From Metallibacterium scheffleri (GTDB taxonomy: Bacteria > Pseudomonadota > Gammaproteobacteria > Xanthomonadales > Rhodanobacteraceae), in contig NZ_LDOS01000002.1 in assembly GCF_002077135.1 (NCBI RefSeq), forward strand, positions 1,451,865 to 1,515,864: a stretch of DNA of 64,000 bases, given 5' to 3'. The notes under the pieces are model-generated. The model was not told the DNA's origin, ran no database searches, and saw only the letters and a list, made by a program, of their open reading frames with translations. How positions within the stretch are numbered: position 1 is the first letter of the stretch; the number at the start of each line of letters is the position of its first letter. This document shows positions 44,761 to 56,621 of this stretch, in pieces. The position numbers and the translations under genes were made by a program.

Positions 44761-45858
44761 ATGTCAAACCCCCAGCCCGAGCATATCGATCCGGTCGAGG
44801 ACGTGATCGAGCACATTCTCCCGGCCGACGACATCGAGCTCACCGCGCCCGAGCCATTGGCGCCGCATCCGCTGGTCGCGCTGGCGCCAGGCCTCGGTCT
44901 GGTGTTGGTGATGGCGCTGATCGCCTGGTGGCTGGGACATCTGGCGCCGCTGGTCGGCGGCCCGGTGATCGGCATCGTGCTGGGCATCATCGTGCGCAAC
45001 CTGCGCGCGCCGGGCGCGGTGTTCCACACCGGCATACGCTTCGCCGCGCGCCAGGTGTTGCAGTGGTCGGTGGTGGTGCTGGGCTTCGGCCTCAGCCTGG
45101 GCACGGTGGCGCACACCGGGATGGCCTCGCTGTCGGTCACGCTGGTCACCATGACCGCGGCATTTCTGACCGCGTGGGGCCTCGGCAAACTGTTGGGCGT
45201 GTCGGGCAATCTGAAGACGCTGATCGGTGTCGGCACCGCGATTTGCGGCGGCTCGGCGATCGCCGCGGTCACCCCGATCGTGCGTGCCGACGAACACGAA
45301 ACCGCGTTCGCCATCTCCACGATCTTCCTGTTCAACCTGGTCGCGGTGCTGCTGTTCCCGTTCCTCGGCCACCTGATGCATCTGTCCGATTTCGGCTTCG
45401 GCATGTGGGCCGGCACGGCGATCAACGACACCTCCTCGGTGGTCGCGGCGGCGTACAGCTACTCGCACGCGGCAGGGGACTACGCGACCATCGTCAAGCT
45501 GACGCGCTCGACGCTGATCATTCCGGTGTGCCTGGTCCTGGCCGTGATCGAGGCCTGGCGGCAGAAGCAGAGCGGCGCGCAGGGTTTCAGCCTGGCGCGC
45601 ATCTTCCCGTGGTTCATCGTGTGGTTTCTGGTGGCATCCGGCGTGCGCACGGCGGGGCTGATCCCCAACGACTGGCAGCCCTATGTGGCCGAACTGGCGA
45701 CCTTCATGATCGTCATGGCGCTGACCTCGATCGGCCTGTCCGCCGATCTGCGCCGCATGGCCGCCACCGGCGCCAGGCCCATCCTGCTGGGCACCGGCGT
45801 GTGGGCCGCGGTGGCGATCAGCAGCCTCCTGGTGCAGCACGCGCTGGGGCAAATCTAA
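44761..45858 (+). CDS. YeiH/UPF0324-family membrane exporter
   Basis: A 365-residue protein with about ten helices. Family stretches are LVGGPVIGIVLGIIVRN, GIRFAARQVLQWSVVVLGFG, IGVGTAICGGSAIAAVTPIV and WAGTAINDTSSVVAAA. Members have been proposed to export sulfate or sulfonate-derived anions; the substrate is not settled. The start ATG at 44761 follows GGAGTCCGCGTA. Confidence 0.9.
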   Translation: MSNPQPEHIDPVEDVIEHILPADDIELTAPEPLAPHPLVALAPGLGLVLVMALIAWWLGHLAPLVGGPVIGIVLGIIVRNLRAPGAVFHTGIRFAARQVLQWSVVVLGFGLSLGTVAHTGMASLSVTLVTMTAAFLTAWGLGKLLGVSGNLKTLIGVGTAICGGSAIAAVTPIVRADEHETAFAISTIFLFNLVAVLLFPFLGHLMHLSDFGFGMWAGTAINDTSSVVAAAYSYSHAAGDYATIVKLTRSTLIIPVCLVLAVIEAWRQKQSGAQGFSLARIFPWFIVWFLVASGVRTAGLIPNDWQPYVAELATFMIVMALTSIGLSADLRRMAATGARPILLGTGVWAAVAISSLLVQHALGQI

Positions 45859-45923
45859 TAGCATCCGCTGCGCTTGCGCCACGCGCCGGCGCGGCAGTCC
45901 GCTGCGCGTGGCCGCGGCCGAAT

Positions 45924-47090
<1,167 letters not shown>

Positions 47091-47187
47091 GGGAGCCTCC
47101 GGAAAACGCTGCCGCGCGTGGCAAACGCGCGTTTGAAAAAGCACGATTGTAGCGCGGCGGCCCGCTTCCCCGCGCCCGCGCCGCCAC

Positions 47188-47985
47188 TCAACGCGAGTGC
47201 GCGTCAGGCGGGCACGGCTGCGGCGACGGCTTGCCACGGCGCTGCGCCAGCAGCCAATCGAGCAAGGCCGGCGTGTCGTAAGCCTCGGGCCAGATCACGT
47301 GCGGCGCCGGCCACGGGCCGTGACGGTACTCGGTGTAGCACGGCCTGCCGCCGGCCGCGCGCAACGCCGCCACCACTGGGCGCGAGCCGAGCATGGCCCC
47401 GCCGTAGCCGGTGACCACATTGGTGTCGTTGTCATCGGCCGCGGCGAATATCCATTCGGGGATCCGCGCGATGCGTGCCAGGCCTTTCAATTCGGTGGCG
47501 CCGGTCATCGGCACCAGCGCCGCGAATGCGTGCGGATAGGCCTTGGCCGTGGCCCATGCGCCGCTGGCGCCGGACGACAACCCGGTCAGATACACGCGCC
47601 CGCGGTCCACCGGCCAGCGCGCCTCGATCGCGCGGATCACACCCATCACCTGGCGCGGATTCCAAGTTTCCGTCGGCGATTGCGGTGCCGCGAACAGGAC
47701 CGGGATATGCGCGGCGATGGCGTTGTCGAGCAGCTCCAGCGCGCCATTGGCGTCGTATTTGATCTGCGCCAGGTTGTCAGCGCCGGCCTGATCCGAGCCG
47801 TGCAGAAACACGATCAGCGGCAGGCGCGTGTGCGCCGGCAGTGGCATGGGCACATAGATGCGATACGGCAAACCCGATACACCGGGCGCGCGCGCGGCAA
47901 GGAAATCCGCCGGCGTCACGCCCGCCGCACGCGCTGTGCCCAGGACGGCAAGCAGGCACAGCAGCAAGCAGCAGCAAGCGCGCAT
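47188..47985 (-). CDS. Exported alpha/beta-hydrolase (LpqC/PHB-depolymerase-like esterase)
   Basis: A 265-residue secreted hydrolase. The signal peptide (MRACCCLLLCLLAVLGTARA) precedes a catalytic domain with the oxyanion region LIVFLHGSDQAG, the nucleophile elbow YLTGLSSGASGAWA, Asp in FAAADDNDTNV and His in GPWPAPHVIW. The family includes feruloyl esterases and PHB depolymerases. The substrate is unknown. A TTG at 47997 is an alternative start. Confidence 0.85.
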   Translation of the reverse strand: MRACCCLLLCLLAVLGTARAAGVTPADFLAARAPGVSGLPYRIYVPMPLPAHTRLPLIVFLHGSDQAGADNLAQIKYDANGALELLDNAIAAHIPVLFAAPQSPTETWNPRQVMGVIRAIEARWPVDRGRVYLTGLSSGASGAWATAKAYPHAFAALVPMTGATELKGLARIARIPEWIFAAADDNDTNVVTGYGGAMLGSRPVVAALRAAGGRPCYTEYRHGPWPAPHVIWPEAYDTPALLDWLLAQRRGKPSPQPCPPDAHSR

Positions 47986-48090
47986 GGGGTCACCCAAAAG
48001 TCACGATTCTAGCTGCGTGATGCGGACCGGAGCCATGCTGCCGGGTGTGCCTGCAATGGTCGCGCTTGCGGCCAGCGTTCATGCTGAAAT

Positions 48091-48114
48091 ATCCTTTCAT
48101 CGCGATACATGGAT
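48091..48114. promoter_or_regulatory. Candidate operator of the ArsR-type regulator / metH operon
   Basis: The 24-bp ATCC-N4-ATCGCGAT-N4-GGAT is a dyad with a perfect 8-bp centre and perfect 4-bp ends. It lies in locally AT-rich DNA just before the GTG at 48120. Autoregulation by the downstream SahR-like protein is inferred. Confidence 0.45.
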
Positions 48115-48119
48115 TATTT

Positions 48120-49049
48120 GTGGACCTTCAACACGCTTCGCTGCTGCTGCGCCTGCTCGCCGATCCCACCCGCATGCGCCTGCTGGCGCTGCTGGAACAA
48201 GAGGAATTGACCGTCGCCGAGATCGCCGCGGCGCTGCGTCTGGCGCAACCGCGCGTATCCACGCACCTGGCCAAATTGCGCGAAGCCGGGCTGGTGCGCG
48301 ACCGTCGCGCCGGGGTGTCGGTGTATTACCGTGCCGACAGCGGCCACGCGCCGCAACGTGATGCGCTGCTGGCCGGCCTGCGCGAAGGGCTCGACGACAG
48401 CCTGCTGGCCGGTGATCGCGAGCGCCTGCCGCGGGTACTGGCCGAACGCACCGGCACCAGCGGCTGGGCCGACAGCGTGGCCGGCGACATGGAGCGCCAT
48501 TACTCACCTGGGCGCACCTGGGAAACCCTGGCGCGCGCACTGCTGCAACTGCTGGATACCGGTGCGGTACTCGACATCGCCTCCGGCGACGGCGTGCTGG
48601 CCGAATTGCTCGCGCCGCACGCGCAACGCATCGTCTGCGTGGATGTCAGCCCGCGCGTGGTCGCGGCCGCGCAGGCGCGGTTACAGCCCCACGCCAACGT
48701 CGAGGTGCGTCAGGGCGACATGCACGCGCTGGATTTGCCCGCGGCCAGCTTCGACCTGGTGTCGATGCTGCATGCGTTGACCTACAGCGCGCATCCCGCG
48801 CGCGCCGTGGCCGAGGCCGCACGCTTGCTGCGTCCCGGCGGCCGCCTGCTGCTGACCACGCTGGCGCGACATGAACACCGGGCCGCCGTGGCGCCATTCG
48901 GACACTGCAACCTCGGCTTCCGCCGCGAGGATCTGCTCGGCTACGCGCGCCGCGCCGGACTGGCCGTGCAATCCTGCCAGATCATCAGCCGCGAGCGCCG
49001 CGCGCCGCATTTCGAAGTCCTCAGCCTGCTCGCCCGCAAACCCGCATGA
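48120..49049 (+). CDS. sahR: ArsR-family regulator fused to SAM-methyltransferase-like domain (SahR-like)
   Basis: A 309-residue protein. Residues 1-90 form an ArsR winged helix ([39 protein letters not shown]). Residues 140-300 form a class I methyltransferase fold ([37 protein letters not shown]). This matches SahR, which senses S-adenosylhomocysteine through the methyltransferase-like domain and controls methionine-cycle genes. It overlaps metH by ATGA. GTG at 48120 is chosen because it places the dyad outside the gene; ATGs at 48081 and 48045 are in frame. Confidence 0.82.
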   Translation: MDLQHASLLLRLLADPTRMRLLALLEQEELTVAEIAAALRLAQPRVSTHLAKLREAGLVRDRRAGVSVYYRADSGHAPQRDALLAGLREGLDDSLLAGDRERLPRVLAERTGTSGWADSVAGDMERHYSPGRTWETLARALLQLLDTGAVLDIASGDGVLAELLAPHAQRIVCVDVSPRVVAAAQARLQPHANVEVRQGDMHALDLPAASFDLVSMLHALTYSAHPARAVAEAARLLRPGGRLLLTTLARHEHRAAVAPFGHCNLGFRREDLLGYARRAGLAVQSCQIISRERRAPHFEVLSLLARKPA

Positions 49050-52000
49050 CCACGACCCTGCCCTGGCTCGACCCCGCGCGCGTCGAGCGCCTGCACGATG
49101 CGCTGGCGCGGCGCATCCTCATTCTCGATGGCGCCATGGGCACCATGCTGCAGCAGCACGCGCTCGATGAAAACGCGTTCCGCGGCGCACGCTTCGCCGC
49201 CGGTTGCGACACCGCGCAGCAGCACGCGCACGGCGCCGGCTGCGGCTGCGATCTCAAGGGCAACAACGACCTGCTCACGCTGACCCAGCCGCGGATCATC
49301 CGCGGCGTGCACCGCGCCTACCTCGAGGCCGGCGCCGACCTGATCGAAACCAACACCTTCAACGCGACCGCGGTGTCGCAGGCCGACTACCGGCTCGAGC
49401 ATCTGGCGTACGAACTCAACCGCGAAGGCGCGCGTCTGGCGCGCGAAGCCTGCACGGTGATGGAACACGACACGCCCGACCAGCCGCGCTTCGCCGTCGG
49501 CGTGCTCGGCCCGACCAGCCGCACCCTGTCGATCAGCCCGGACGTGAACAACCCCGCCTACCGCGCGCTGCGCTTCGATGCGCTGGCCGCGGCCTATCTG
49601 GAAGCCGCGCGCGGACTCCTCGACGGCGGCGCCGAGATCATCATGGTCGAGACCGTGTTCGACACGCTCAACGCCAAGGCCGCGCTGTACGCGCTGGAGG
49701 ATCTGTTCATGCAGCGCGGCGCGCGCCTGCCGCTGATGATCTCCGGCACCATCACCGATCGCTCCGGACGCACCCTGTCCGGGCAAACGGCGGAAGCGTT
49801 CTGGTATTCGCTGCGGCATGCGCAGCCGCTGTCGATCGGGCTCAATTGCGCGCTCGGCGCGGGCGAGATGCGCCAGCATGTCGATGTACTGGCGCAGGTC
49901 GCCGATGTGTTCGTCAGCGCCCACCCCAACGCCGGCCTGCCCAACGCCTTCGGCGAGTACGACGAGAGCCCGGCGATGATGGCGGCGACACTGCGCGGCT
50001 TCGCCGAAGCGGGCCTGCTCAACATCGTCGGCGGCTGCTGCGGCACCACGCCCGCGCACATCCGCGCGATCCGCGAGGCGGTGACGCCGTTCGCCCCGCG
50101 TACGCCGGCGCAACCGGCGCCGTATACGCGTCTGGCCGGGTTGGAGCCGTTCGTCATCACCCCCGAGAGCAACTTCGTCAACGTCGGCGAGCGCACCAAC
50201 GTCACCGGCTCGGCGCAGTTCAAGAAGCTGATCAAGGAGGATCGCTACGACGAGGCGCTGATCGTGGCGCGGCAGCAGGTGGAGAACGGCGCGCAGGTCA
50301 TCGACATCAACATGGACGAGGGCCTGCTCGACGCCGAAGCGGCGATGGCGCGCTTTCTCGACCTGATCGCCGCCGAGCCGGACATTGCGCGCGTGCCGGT
50401 GATGATCGACTCGTCGAGGTTCAGCGTGATCGAGGCCGGGCTCAAGTGCGTGCAGGGCAAGGGCATCGTCAATTCGATCTCGCTCAAGGAAGGCGAGCAG
50501 ACCTTCCTCGAACACGCCGCGCGCGTGCGCCGCTACGGCGCCGCGGTGGTGGTGATGGCTTTCGACGAGCAGGGCCAGGCCGACACACTGGCGCGCAAGC
50601 TGGCGATCAGCGCGCGCGCGTTCGAACTGCTCACGCGCAAGGCCGGTTACGCACCCGAGGACATCATCTTCGATCCCAACATCTTCGCCATCGCCACCGG
50701 CATCGAGGAACACGCCAACTACGCGGTGGATTTCATCGAAGCCGCGCGCGGACTCAAGCGCGCGTTCCCGCTCAGCCACATTTCCGGCGGTGTATCCAAC
50801 GTGTCGTTCTCGTTCCGCGGCAACAACGCGATGCGCGAGGCGATCCACGCCGTGTTCCTGTACCACGCCATCGCCGCGGGCATGGACATGGGCATCGTCA
50901 ACGCCGGTGCACTGGCGCTGTACGACGACCTCGACGCCGAGTTGCGCGAACGCGTCGAAGACGTCGTGCTCAATCGCCGCAGCGATTCCACCGAGCGTCT
51001 GCTGGACATCGCCGAGCGTTACAAGTCGAAAAAAGGCGAGATCGTCGCCGATGTGCTGGCCTGGCGCGAGCAACCGGTGCGCGCCCGCCTCAGCCACGCG
51101 CTGGTGCATGGCATCGACCAGTACGTGGTCACGGACACCGAGGAGGCGCGCCTGCTCAGCACGCGCCCGCTGGATGTGATCGAAGGCCCGCTGATGGACG
51201 GCATGAACGTGGTCGGCGACCTGTTCGGTGCCGGCAAGATGTTCCTGCCGCAGGTGGTGAAGTCGGCGCGGGTGATGAAAAAAGCGGTGGCGCACCTGCT
51301 GCCCTACATCGAGGCCGAGAAGGCGCGCAGCGGCGATACCGCCAGGTCCAACGGCAAGATCGTGATGGCCACGGTCAAGGGCGACGTGCACGATATCGGC
51401 AAGAACATCGTCGGCGTCGTGCTCCGCTGCAACAACTTCGAGGTGATCGACCTGGGCGTGATGGTGCCGGCGCAAAAGATCCTCGACACCGCGCGCGCGG
51501 AAAACGCCGACATCATCGGGCTATCCGGACTGATCACGCCGTCGCTGGAGGAGATGAGCCACGTCGCGCGCGAAATGCAGCGCCAGGATTTCCACATCCC
51601 GCTGCTGATTGGCGGCGCCACCACCTCGCGCGCGCACACCGCGCTGAAGATCGAGCCGCACTACCAGTCGCCCACGGTGTGGGTGAAGGATGCCTCGCGC
51701 GCGGTCGGCGTGGCGCAGTCACTGGTCAGCAAGGAACTGACCGATGCCTTCATGGCCAGGATCCGCGCCGACTACGCCGAGGTGCGTGCGCGCCATCGCC
51801 AGCGCGGCGGCAACAAGCCGCTGGTCACGCTGGAGCATGCACGCGGCCAGGCGTTCAGACCCGACTGGAGCCGCTATGCGCCGCCGCAGCCGCGCCGGCC
51901 CGGCATCACCGTGTTCGATGATTACGATCTGGCCGAGCTGCGCGCTGCCATCGACTGGACACCGTTTTTCCAGGCCTGGGAGCTGTCCGGCCACTACCCG

Positions 52001-52819
52001 CAGATTCTCGATGATGCGGTCGTCGGGGAGCAGGCCAGTGCGCTGTTCAAGGATGCGCAAACCATGCTCGACACGCTGATCCGCGAGCGCTGGCTGCGCG
52101 CGCGCGGCGTGATCGGGTTCTGGCCCGCGGCGCGCGTGGGTGACGATATTGCGGTGTACGCACAGCAGGCACCTGCTGCCGATGGAACAAGGGAAACCAT
52201 CGCCACGCTGCACCACCTGCGCCAGCAGGCCGAGAAACCCGCCGAACGCCCGGATTGGTGTCTCGCCGACTTCATCGCCCCCGCGGACAGCGGCCTGCAG
52301 GATTGGATCGGTGGCTTCGCGGTCACCAGCGGGCTGGGCATCGAGCCGCACCTGGCGCGCTTTCAGGCCGAGCACGACGACTATGCGTCGATCCTGCTCA
52401 AAGCCCTGGCCGACCGCCTTGCCGAGGCCTTCGCCGAGCGCCTGCACCAGCGCGTGCGCCGCGAGTTCTGGGGCTACGCGGCGAACGAGACACTGGACAA
52501 CGACGCACTGATCGCCGAGGGCTATCGCGGCATCCGCCCCGCGCCGGGTTACCCGGCCTGCCCCGACCATACCGAGAAAGCCACGCTGTTCCGCCTGCTC
52601 GACGCCACGGCCAACACCGGCATCGAGCTGACCGAAAGTTTCGCCATGGTTCCGACCGCAGCCGTTTCTGGCTGGTATTTCGCGCACCCGGACAGTCAGT
52701 ACTTCGTGGTCGGACGCCTGGCGCGCGATCAGATCGCCGACTATGCGCGACGCAAGGGCTGGACCCAGGCCGACGCCGAACGCTGGCTGGCATCGTGGCT
52801 GGATTACGACCCGGAATAA
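49046..52819 (+). CDS. metH: Cobalamin-dependent methionine synthase
   Basis: A full-length 1257-residue enzyme that transfers a methyl group from methyl-tetrahydrofolate to homocysteine. The homocysteine domain (zinc ligands [10 protein letters not shown] and [10 protein letters not shown]) is followed by the folate domain ([18 protein letters not shown]), the cobalamin domain ([20 protein letters not shown] with the lower-ligand His, and [16 protein letters not shown]) and the SAM-dependent reactivation domain ([12 protein letters not shown]). Translation is coupled to the SahR-like regulator through an ATGA overlap. I see no cobalamin riboswitch upstream. Confidence 0.97.
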   Translation: MTTTLPWLDPARVERLHDALARRILILDGAMGTMLQQHALDENAFRGARFAAGCDTAQQHAHGAGCGCDLKGNNDLLTLTQPRIIRGVHRAYLEAGADLIETNTFNATAVSQADYRLEHLAYELNREGARLAREACTVMEHDTPDQPRFAVGVLGPTSRTLSISPDVNNPAYRALRFDALAAAYLEAARGLLDGGAEIIMVETVFDTLNAKAALYALEDLFMQRGARLPLMISGTITDRSGRTLSGQTAEAFWYSLRHAQPLSIGLNCALGAGEMRQHVDVLAQVADVFVSAHPNAGLPNAFGEYDESPAMMAATLRGFAEAGLLNIVGGCCGTTPAHIRAIREAVTPFAPRTPAQPAPYTRLAGLEPFVITPESNFVNVGERTNVTGSAQFKKLIKEDRYDEALIVARQQVENGAQVIDINMDEGLLDAEAAMARFLDLIAAEPDIARVPVMIDSSRFSVIEAGLKCVQGKGIVNSISLKEGEQTFLEHAARVRRYGAAVVVMAFDEQGQADTLARKLAISARAFELLTRKAGYAPEDIIFDPNIFAIATGIEEHANYAVDFIEAARGLKRAFPLSHISGGVSNVSFSFRGNNAMREAIHAVFLYHAIAAGMDMGIVNAGALALYDDLDAELRERVEDVVLNRRSDSTERLLDIAERYKSKKGEIVADVLAWREQPVRARLSHALVHGIDQYVVTDTEEARLLSTRPLDVIEGPLMDGMNVVGDLFGAGKMFLPQVVKSARVMKKAVAHLLPYIEAEKARSGDTARSNGKIVMATVKGDVHDIGKNIVGVVLRCNNFEVIDLGVMVPAQKILDTARAENADIIGLSGLITPSLEEMSHVAREMQRQDFHIPLLIGGATTSRAHTALKIEPHYQSPTVWVKDASRAVGVAQSLVSKELTDAFMARIRADYAEVRARHRQRGGNKPLVTLEHARGQAFRPDWSRYAPPQPRRPGITVFDDYDLAELRAAIDWTPFFQAWELSGHYPQILDDAVVGEQASALFKDAQTMLDTLIRERWLRARGVIGFWPAARVGDDIAVYAQQAPAADGTRETIATLHHLRQQAEKPAERPDWCLADFIAPADSGLQDWIGGFAVTSGLGIEPHLARFQAEHDDYASILLKALADRLAEAFAERLHQRVRREFWGYAANETLDNDALIAEGYRGIRPAPGYPACPDHTEKATLFRLLDATANTGIELTESFAMVPTAAVSGWYFAHPDSQYFVVGRLARDQIADYARRKGWTQADAERWLASWLDYDPE

Positions 52820-52889
52820 GCAGTCGCTGGTGCTTCCGGCATGCGCCACGCCGGATTGCGCTTGATACGCTGGCGTCCGGCCCCCATGC

Positions 52890-54050
52890 ATGCTGGCGAT
52901 GTCGACAATCACGCGCGCGAACGACTGCGATGGCAATGCGGCACTGCTGGCAGGCGCAGACATGCGCATGCCGTCGTCGCGCTACGCCTTCGCACTGGAG
53001 CCGGCCGCGCTGGTCGATGCGTTTCGCCAGCATCCGCCACTGGACTTCAGCGCCTGGGAACACGCCGACGGCACGCCACTGTTCGCCACGCGCTTCGATC
53101 TGTTGACCACCACCGAGGCTGCGCTGCAGCGACGCGTGCGCGCCGTGCCCGGTTTTCGTCTGTGGCAACGCCTGCTGATGCCGCGCACGCTGTTCGCCGG
53201 CAGCACGGTCAGCGAATATCTGCCACTTTCCAGCCGTGCCGCGGCCGCCACGCTGCCGCGGCAATTGCGCGCGCAGTACGGGCGTGAATTCGCACTGATC
53301 ATCATCAAGGACATTCCCTCGCACTCGCCGCTGCTGGATGCCGCCGACAACCGCGCGGCCGACACACTGGCCGCGAATGCGCGCGACGCCGGCTACGTGC
53401 TGCTGCAAGGCCAGGCATTGGCGCATCTGCCGATCGATTTCAGCAGCATCGATGCCTGGCTGGAGAGGTTTACCGCCAAACATCGCTACGACATCCGGCG
53501 CAAGCTCAAGCAGCGCAGCGCACTGAGCGTGGAGCACTGGCCGCTGGGCTCGCCGCCGCTGCAGGACCCCGCGCGTCGCGCCGAGCTGTACGCGCTGTAC
53601 CAGCAGGTTTATGCGCAAAGCGAGATCCACTTCGACCAGCACCGCGCGCGCTTTTTCGATGCGCTGTTCTGCGATGCCACGCAGCCCGGGTTCCTGTTCG
53701 TGTTCCGCGCGCAGCAACGCATCGTCGGCTGGAAACTGTGTTACGTGCACGGCGACAAGCTGATCGACAAATACGTGGGCTTCGCCTATCCCGAGGCGCG
53801 GCGCTACGGCCTGTTCTTCGTCAGTTGGGCCGAATGCATCGACTATGCATTGCGTCACGGTCTGCAGCACTACATCAGCGGCTGGACCGATGCCGAGGTC
53901 AAGGCCTATCTGGGCGCGCAATTCACCATGACCCGCCACGCCGTGTACTTGCGCAATCCGCTGCTGCGCTTCGGGCTGCGCCACCTCGCATACAAGTTCG
54001 AAAGCGACAGCCGCTGGGCGAATGTCGACACGCCCAGTCGGTCCACCTGA
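52890..54050 (+). CDS. FemAB/GNAT-like acyltransferase of unknown substrate
   Basis: A 386-residue cytoplasmic protein. The C-terminal half resembles the Acetyltransf_6 (FemAB-like GNAT) group: WLERFTAKHRYDIRRKLKQR, FRAQQRIVGWKLCYVHGDKL, DKYVGFAYPEARRYGLFFVS and GWTDAEVKAYLGAQF. Such proteins may act in peptidoglycan or extracellular polymer modification. The true start may be 52899 or 52962, because the first 25 residues are not conserved-looking. Confidence 0.65.
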   Translation: MLAMSTITRANDCDGNAALLAGADMRMPSSRYAFALEPAALVDAFRQHPPLDFSAWEHADGTPLFATRFDLLTTTEAALQRRVRAVPGFRLWQRLLMPRTLFAGSTVSEYLPLSSRAAAATLPRQLRAQYGREFALIIIKDIPSHSPLLDAADNRAADTLAANARDAGYVLLQGQALAHLPIDFSSIDAWLERFTAKHRYDIRRKLKQRSALSVEHWPLGSPPLQDPARRAELYALYQQVYAQSEIHFDQHRARFFDALFCDATQPGFLFVFRAQQRIVGWKLCYVHGDKLIDKYVGFAYPEARRYGLFFVSWAECIDYALRHGLQHYISGWTDAEVKAYLGAQFTMTRHAVYLRNPLLRFGLRHLAYKFESDSRWANVDTPSRST

Positions 54051-54119
54051 TCCGGTACCGGTTTCACGGCATGCCTGCCCGCGGCACGGCAAGCCATCCG
54101 TGGCTTGCCGCGATCGCGC

Positions 54120-54755
54120 TCAGCCCGCAGCGTTGGCGGATGGTGCATCCGGCGGCGTGCCGGGCGCGGCGAAATCCACCACCAGCGCGACGCGACGGTT
54201 GACTTCACCGTGCGCACCCCATGCGCCCGGCTTGACCAGGCGGTTGCGCGCATCGCCATAGCTCACCGCACGCAGCTCGCCGGCGCTCATGCCTTGGGCG
54301 ATCAGGTAATCGCGCACCGCTTGGGCCCGGCGCATGCCGAGGCGCTGGTTGTAGGCTGCCGTGCCGGCTGGATCAGCGAAACCCTCGACCGTGATCAGCA
54401 CATCCGGGTGGTGCTCGCGGATCACCCGGGCAAAACCGTCCAGCATTTGTTTGTCCTGGTCGCTCAGCGTGGCGCTGTTGAAGGCGAAGTGCGAGACGGT
54501 ATCCACGCGAATGCGCCCCTGCAGCGCGGTGATCTGCGCGTCGTACTTGCTGAATGCGGATTTCATCTGCTGCGAGATCTGGTCGATCTGCTGTTGCTGC
54601 TGATCCAGTTGCTGCTGTTGCTTCTGGTCAGCGGCGCGCAACTGCGCGACGGTGCTGTCGAAGTCCGACTTGGTGACGTAATTGGCGCAACCGCCCAGCG
54701 CGAGCGTGGCCAGACCGGCGATGAACCATGTGGCGCGGGATGATCGTTGCAACAT
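54120..54755 (-). CDS. OmpA-family outer membrane lipoprotein
   Basis: A 211-residue protein. The lipobox LALGGCAN follows a signal sequence, then a glutamine-rich coiled coil (ADQKQQQQLDQQQQQIDQIS) leads to an OmpA C-terminal peptidoglycan-binding domain (VSHFAFNSATLSDQDKQML, VEGFADPAGTAAYNQRLGMR, RAQAVRDYL). It probably tethers the outer membrane to the cell wall, and is like Pal but with an inserted coiled coil. The ATG at 54755 is chosen. Confidence 0.9.
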   Translation of the reverse strand: MLQRSSRATWFIAGLATLALGGCANYVTKSDFDSTVAQLRAADQKQQQQLDQQQQQIDQISQQMKSAFSKYDAQITALQGRIRVDTVSHFAFNSATLSDQDKQMLDGFARVIREHHPDVLITVEGFADPAGTAAYNQRLGMRRAQAVRDYLIAQGMSAGELRAVSYGDARNRLVKPGAWGAHGEVNRRVALVVDFAAPGTPPDAPSANAAG

Positions 54756-54949
54756 GACGAGCCTCCTTCTGTGCCTGGTGCGCCCGGGCGCCAGCGCGCG
54801 CATCGGGCATCGACTCTCAGGGGTGGCGCTGTGGACGAACCCTAACGCCGCCGTCAGGAGAACGCATGCCTGCGCGCCTGCCGGGTTCGCCACGGTTCAT
54901 GCTGGGCGCGCCGGGGATGCAGCGTGCCGCTCTGTTAGTCTGAACGACC

Positions 54950-56323
54950 ATGATCATGGATTCCCCGCCAGCAGGCGCACGCAACGTGCTCACCCCCAGC
55001 AGTCTCAACCGCCTGGTGCGCGGGCTGCTGGAGGATGCCATGGCGCTGCTGTGGATCGAGGGCGAGCTGTCCAACCTCGCGCGGCCGGCCTCGGGGCACG
55101 TGTATTTCACCCTCAAGGATGCGCAGGCGCAGGTGCGCTGCGCCATGTTTCGCCCGCGCAGTCAGACGCTGCGCTTCGCGCCCGCCGAGGGCCAGCGCGT
55201 GTTGCTGCGCGCGCGCGCGACGTTGTACGAGCCGCGCGGCGACTACCAGCTCATCGTCGAGTCGATGGAGGATGCCGGCGCCGGCGCGCTGGCGCGCGCG
55301 CTGGAGGAACTCAAGGCGCGACTGGCCGCCGAGGGCCTGTTCGATGCCGCGCGCAAGCGCGCGCTGCCGGCGTATCCGCGGCGCATCGGCGTGATCACTT
55401 CAGCCAGCGGTGCCGCCATCCGCGACGTGCTCAGTGTGCTGCGCCGGCGTTTTGCCCTGGTCGAGGCGGACCTGCTGCCCGTGCCGGTGCAGGGCAAGGA
55501 GGCGCCCGCGGCGATCGCGGCGATGCTGCAGCGCGCCTGCCGCAGCGGCCGCTACGACGTCGTGCTGCTGACCCGTGGCGGTGGCGCCAACGAAGATCTG
55601 GCCGCGTTCAACGATGAGACCGTGGTGCGCGCGGTCGCCGCATGCAGCGTGCCGGTGGTCGCCGCGGTCGGCCACGAAATCGACTTCACCCTGGTGGATT
55701 TCGCGGCCGATCTGCGCGCGCCGACGCCATCGGCCGCGGCCGAACTACTGGTGCCCGACGCCATCCTGTTGCACACCCGCCTGACACGCCTGCACGCGCA
55801 GTTGCAACGCCGCGCCGCGCAGGCGTTGCAGCAACTGGCGCAGCGCCTGGATGCCTGGCAGGCACGTCTGCACAACCAGCACCCGGCGCAACGCCTGGCC
55901 CGCGCCCGCGAACGCCTGCAAACCCTGCGCGCGCACATGTACTCGCTGCTGCCGACGCAACTGACCCGGCTACGCGCCCATGTGCAGCAATTGCGCGGCC
56001 ATCTGCAAATCAGCGCACTGCGTAACCGGCTTGCCGCGGCACGCATGCGTCTGGCTGCAGCGCAGGCGCGCCAGCAACAGACGCTGCGCACGCTGCTGTT
56101 GCAACAGCAGACGCGGCTCGATGCGCTGCGCCGCGCGCTGCATGCGATCAGCCCGTTGGCCACGCTGGAGCGCGGTTACGCCATCGTGTTCGATGCCGAA
56201 GGCCACATCGTGCGCAGCGTGCGCGCCGTGCAGCCGGGGCAGTCCTTGCATGCACGACTTGCGGACGGTGATATCGGCCTGCGCGTCGTGGCCGCCGCGC
56301 CCGGCAAGACCAGCCCGGACTGA
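54950..56323 (+). CDS. xseA: Exodeoxyribonuclease VII large subunit
   Basis: A 457-residue nuclease subunit. It has the N-terminal OB domain (WIEGELSNLARPASGHVYFT, LKDAQAQVRCAMFR) and the catalytic core (PRRIGVITSASGAAIRDVL, VLLTRGGGANEDLAAFNDE and AAVGHEIDFTLVDFAADLRA), then a long coiled coil and a short basic end. With XseB it degrades single-stranded DNA to oligonucleotides. xseB is not in the window. ATG at 54956 is an alternative start. Confidence 0.95.
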   Translation: MIMDSPPAGARNVLTPSSLNRLVRGLLEDAMALLWIEGELSNLARPASGHVYFTLKDAQAQVRCAMFRPRSQTLRFAPAEGQRVLLRARATLYEPRGDYQLIVESMEDAGAGALARALEELKARLAAEGLFDAARKRALPAYPRRIGVITSASGAAIRDVLSVLRRRFALVEADLLPVPVQGKEAPAAIAAMLQRACRSGRYDVVLLTRGGGANEDLAAFNDETVVRAVAACSVPVVAAVGHEIDFTLVDFAADLRAPTPSAAAELLVPDAILLHTRLTRLHAQLQRRAAQALQQLAQRLDAWQARLHNQHPAQRLARARERLQTLRAHMYSLLPTQLTRLRAHVQQLRGHLQISALRNRLAAARMRLAAAQARQQQTLRTLLLQQQTRLDALRRALHAISPLATLERGYAIVFDAEGHIVRSVRAVQPGQSLHARLADGDIGLRVVAAAPGKTSPD

Positions 56324-56621
56324 GGCCTGATCCCGACGTCCGCATCCGCTTCGGCAGCGGTGTATCGCACTGCCATGCCCCAGGCCCATTCGGCGTGCGG
56401 CATGGACGGCGGTCTGAACGCCGAAGGAGGCTACGGTCACGCCGATGCTGCACTGCGGCTACACTATCGCCTGATGCGCCCTGCACTTGCGACACGCCGG
56501 CGCTCATTCACGCCGCCACTGCATCCCCGCGCGCCGCATGAAGCAGTGCGTCCTGTGCATTCACGCGCATTCCATTTTTCAGGCCGCGGAATCCGCAGCC
56601 TGATGCGAGCCGAGGTTTTCC

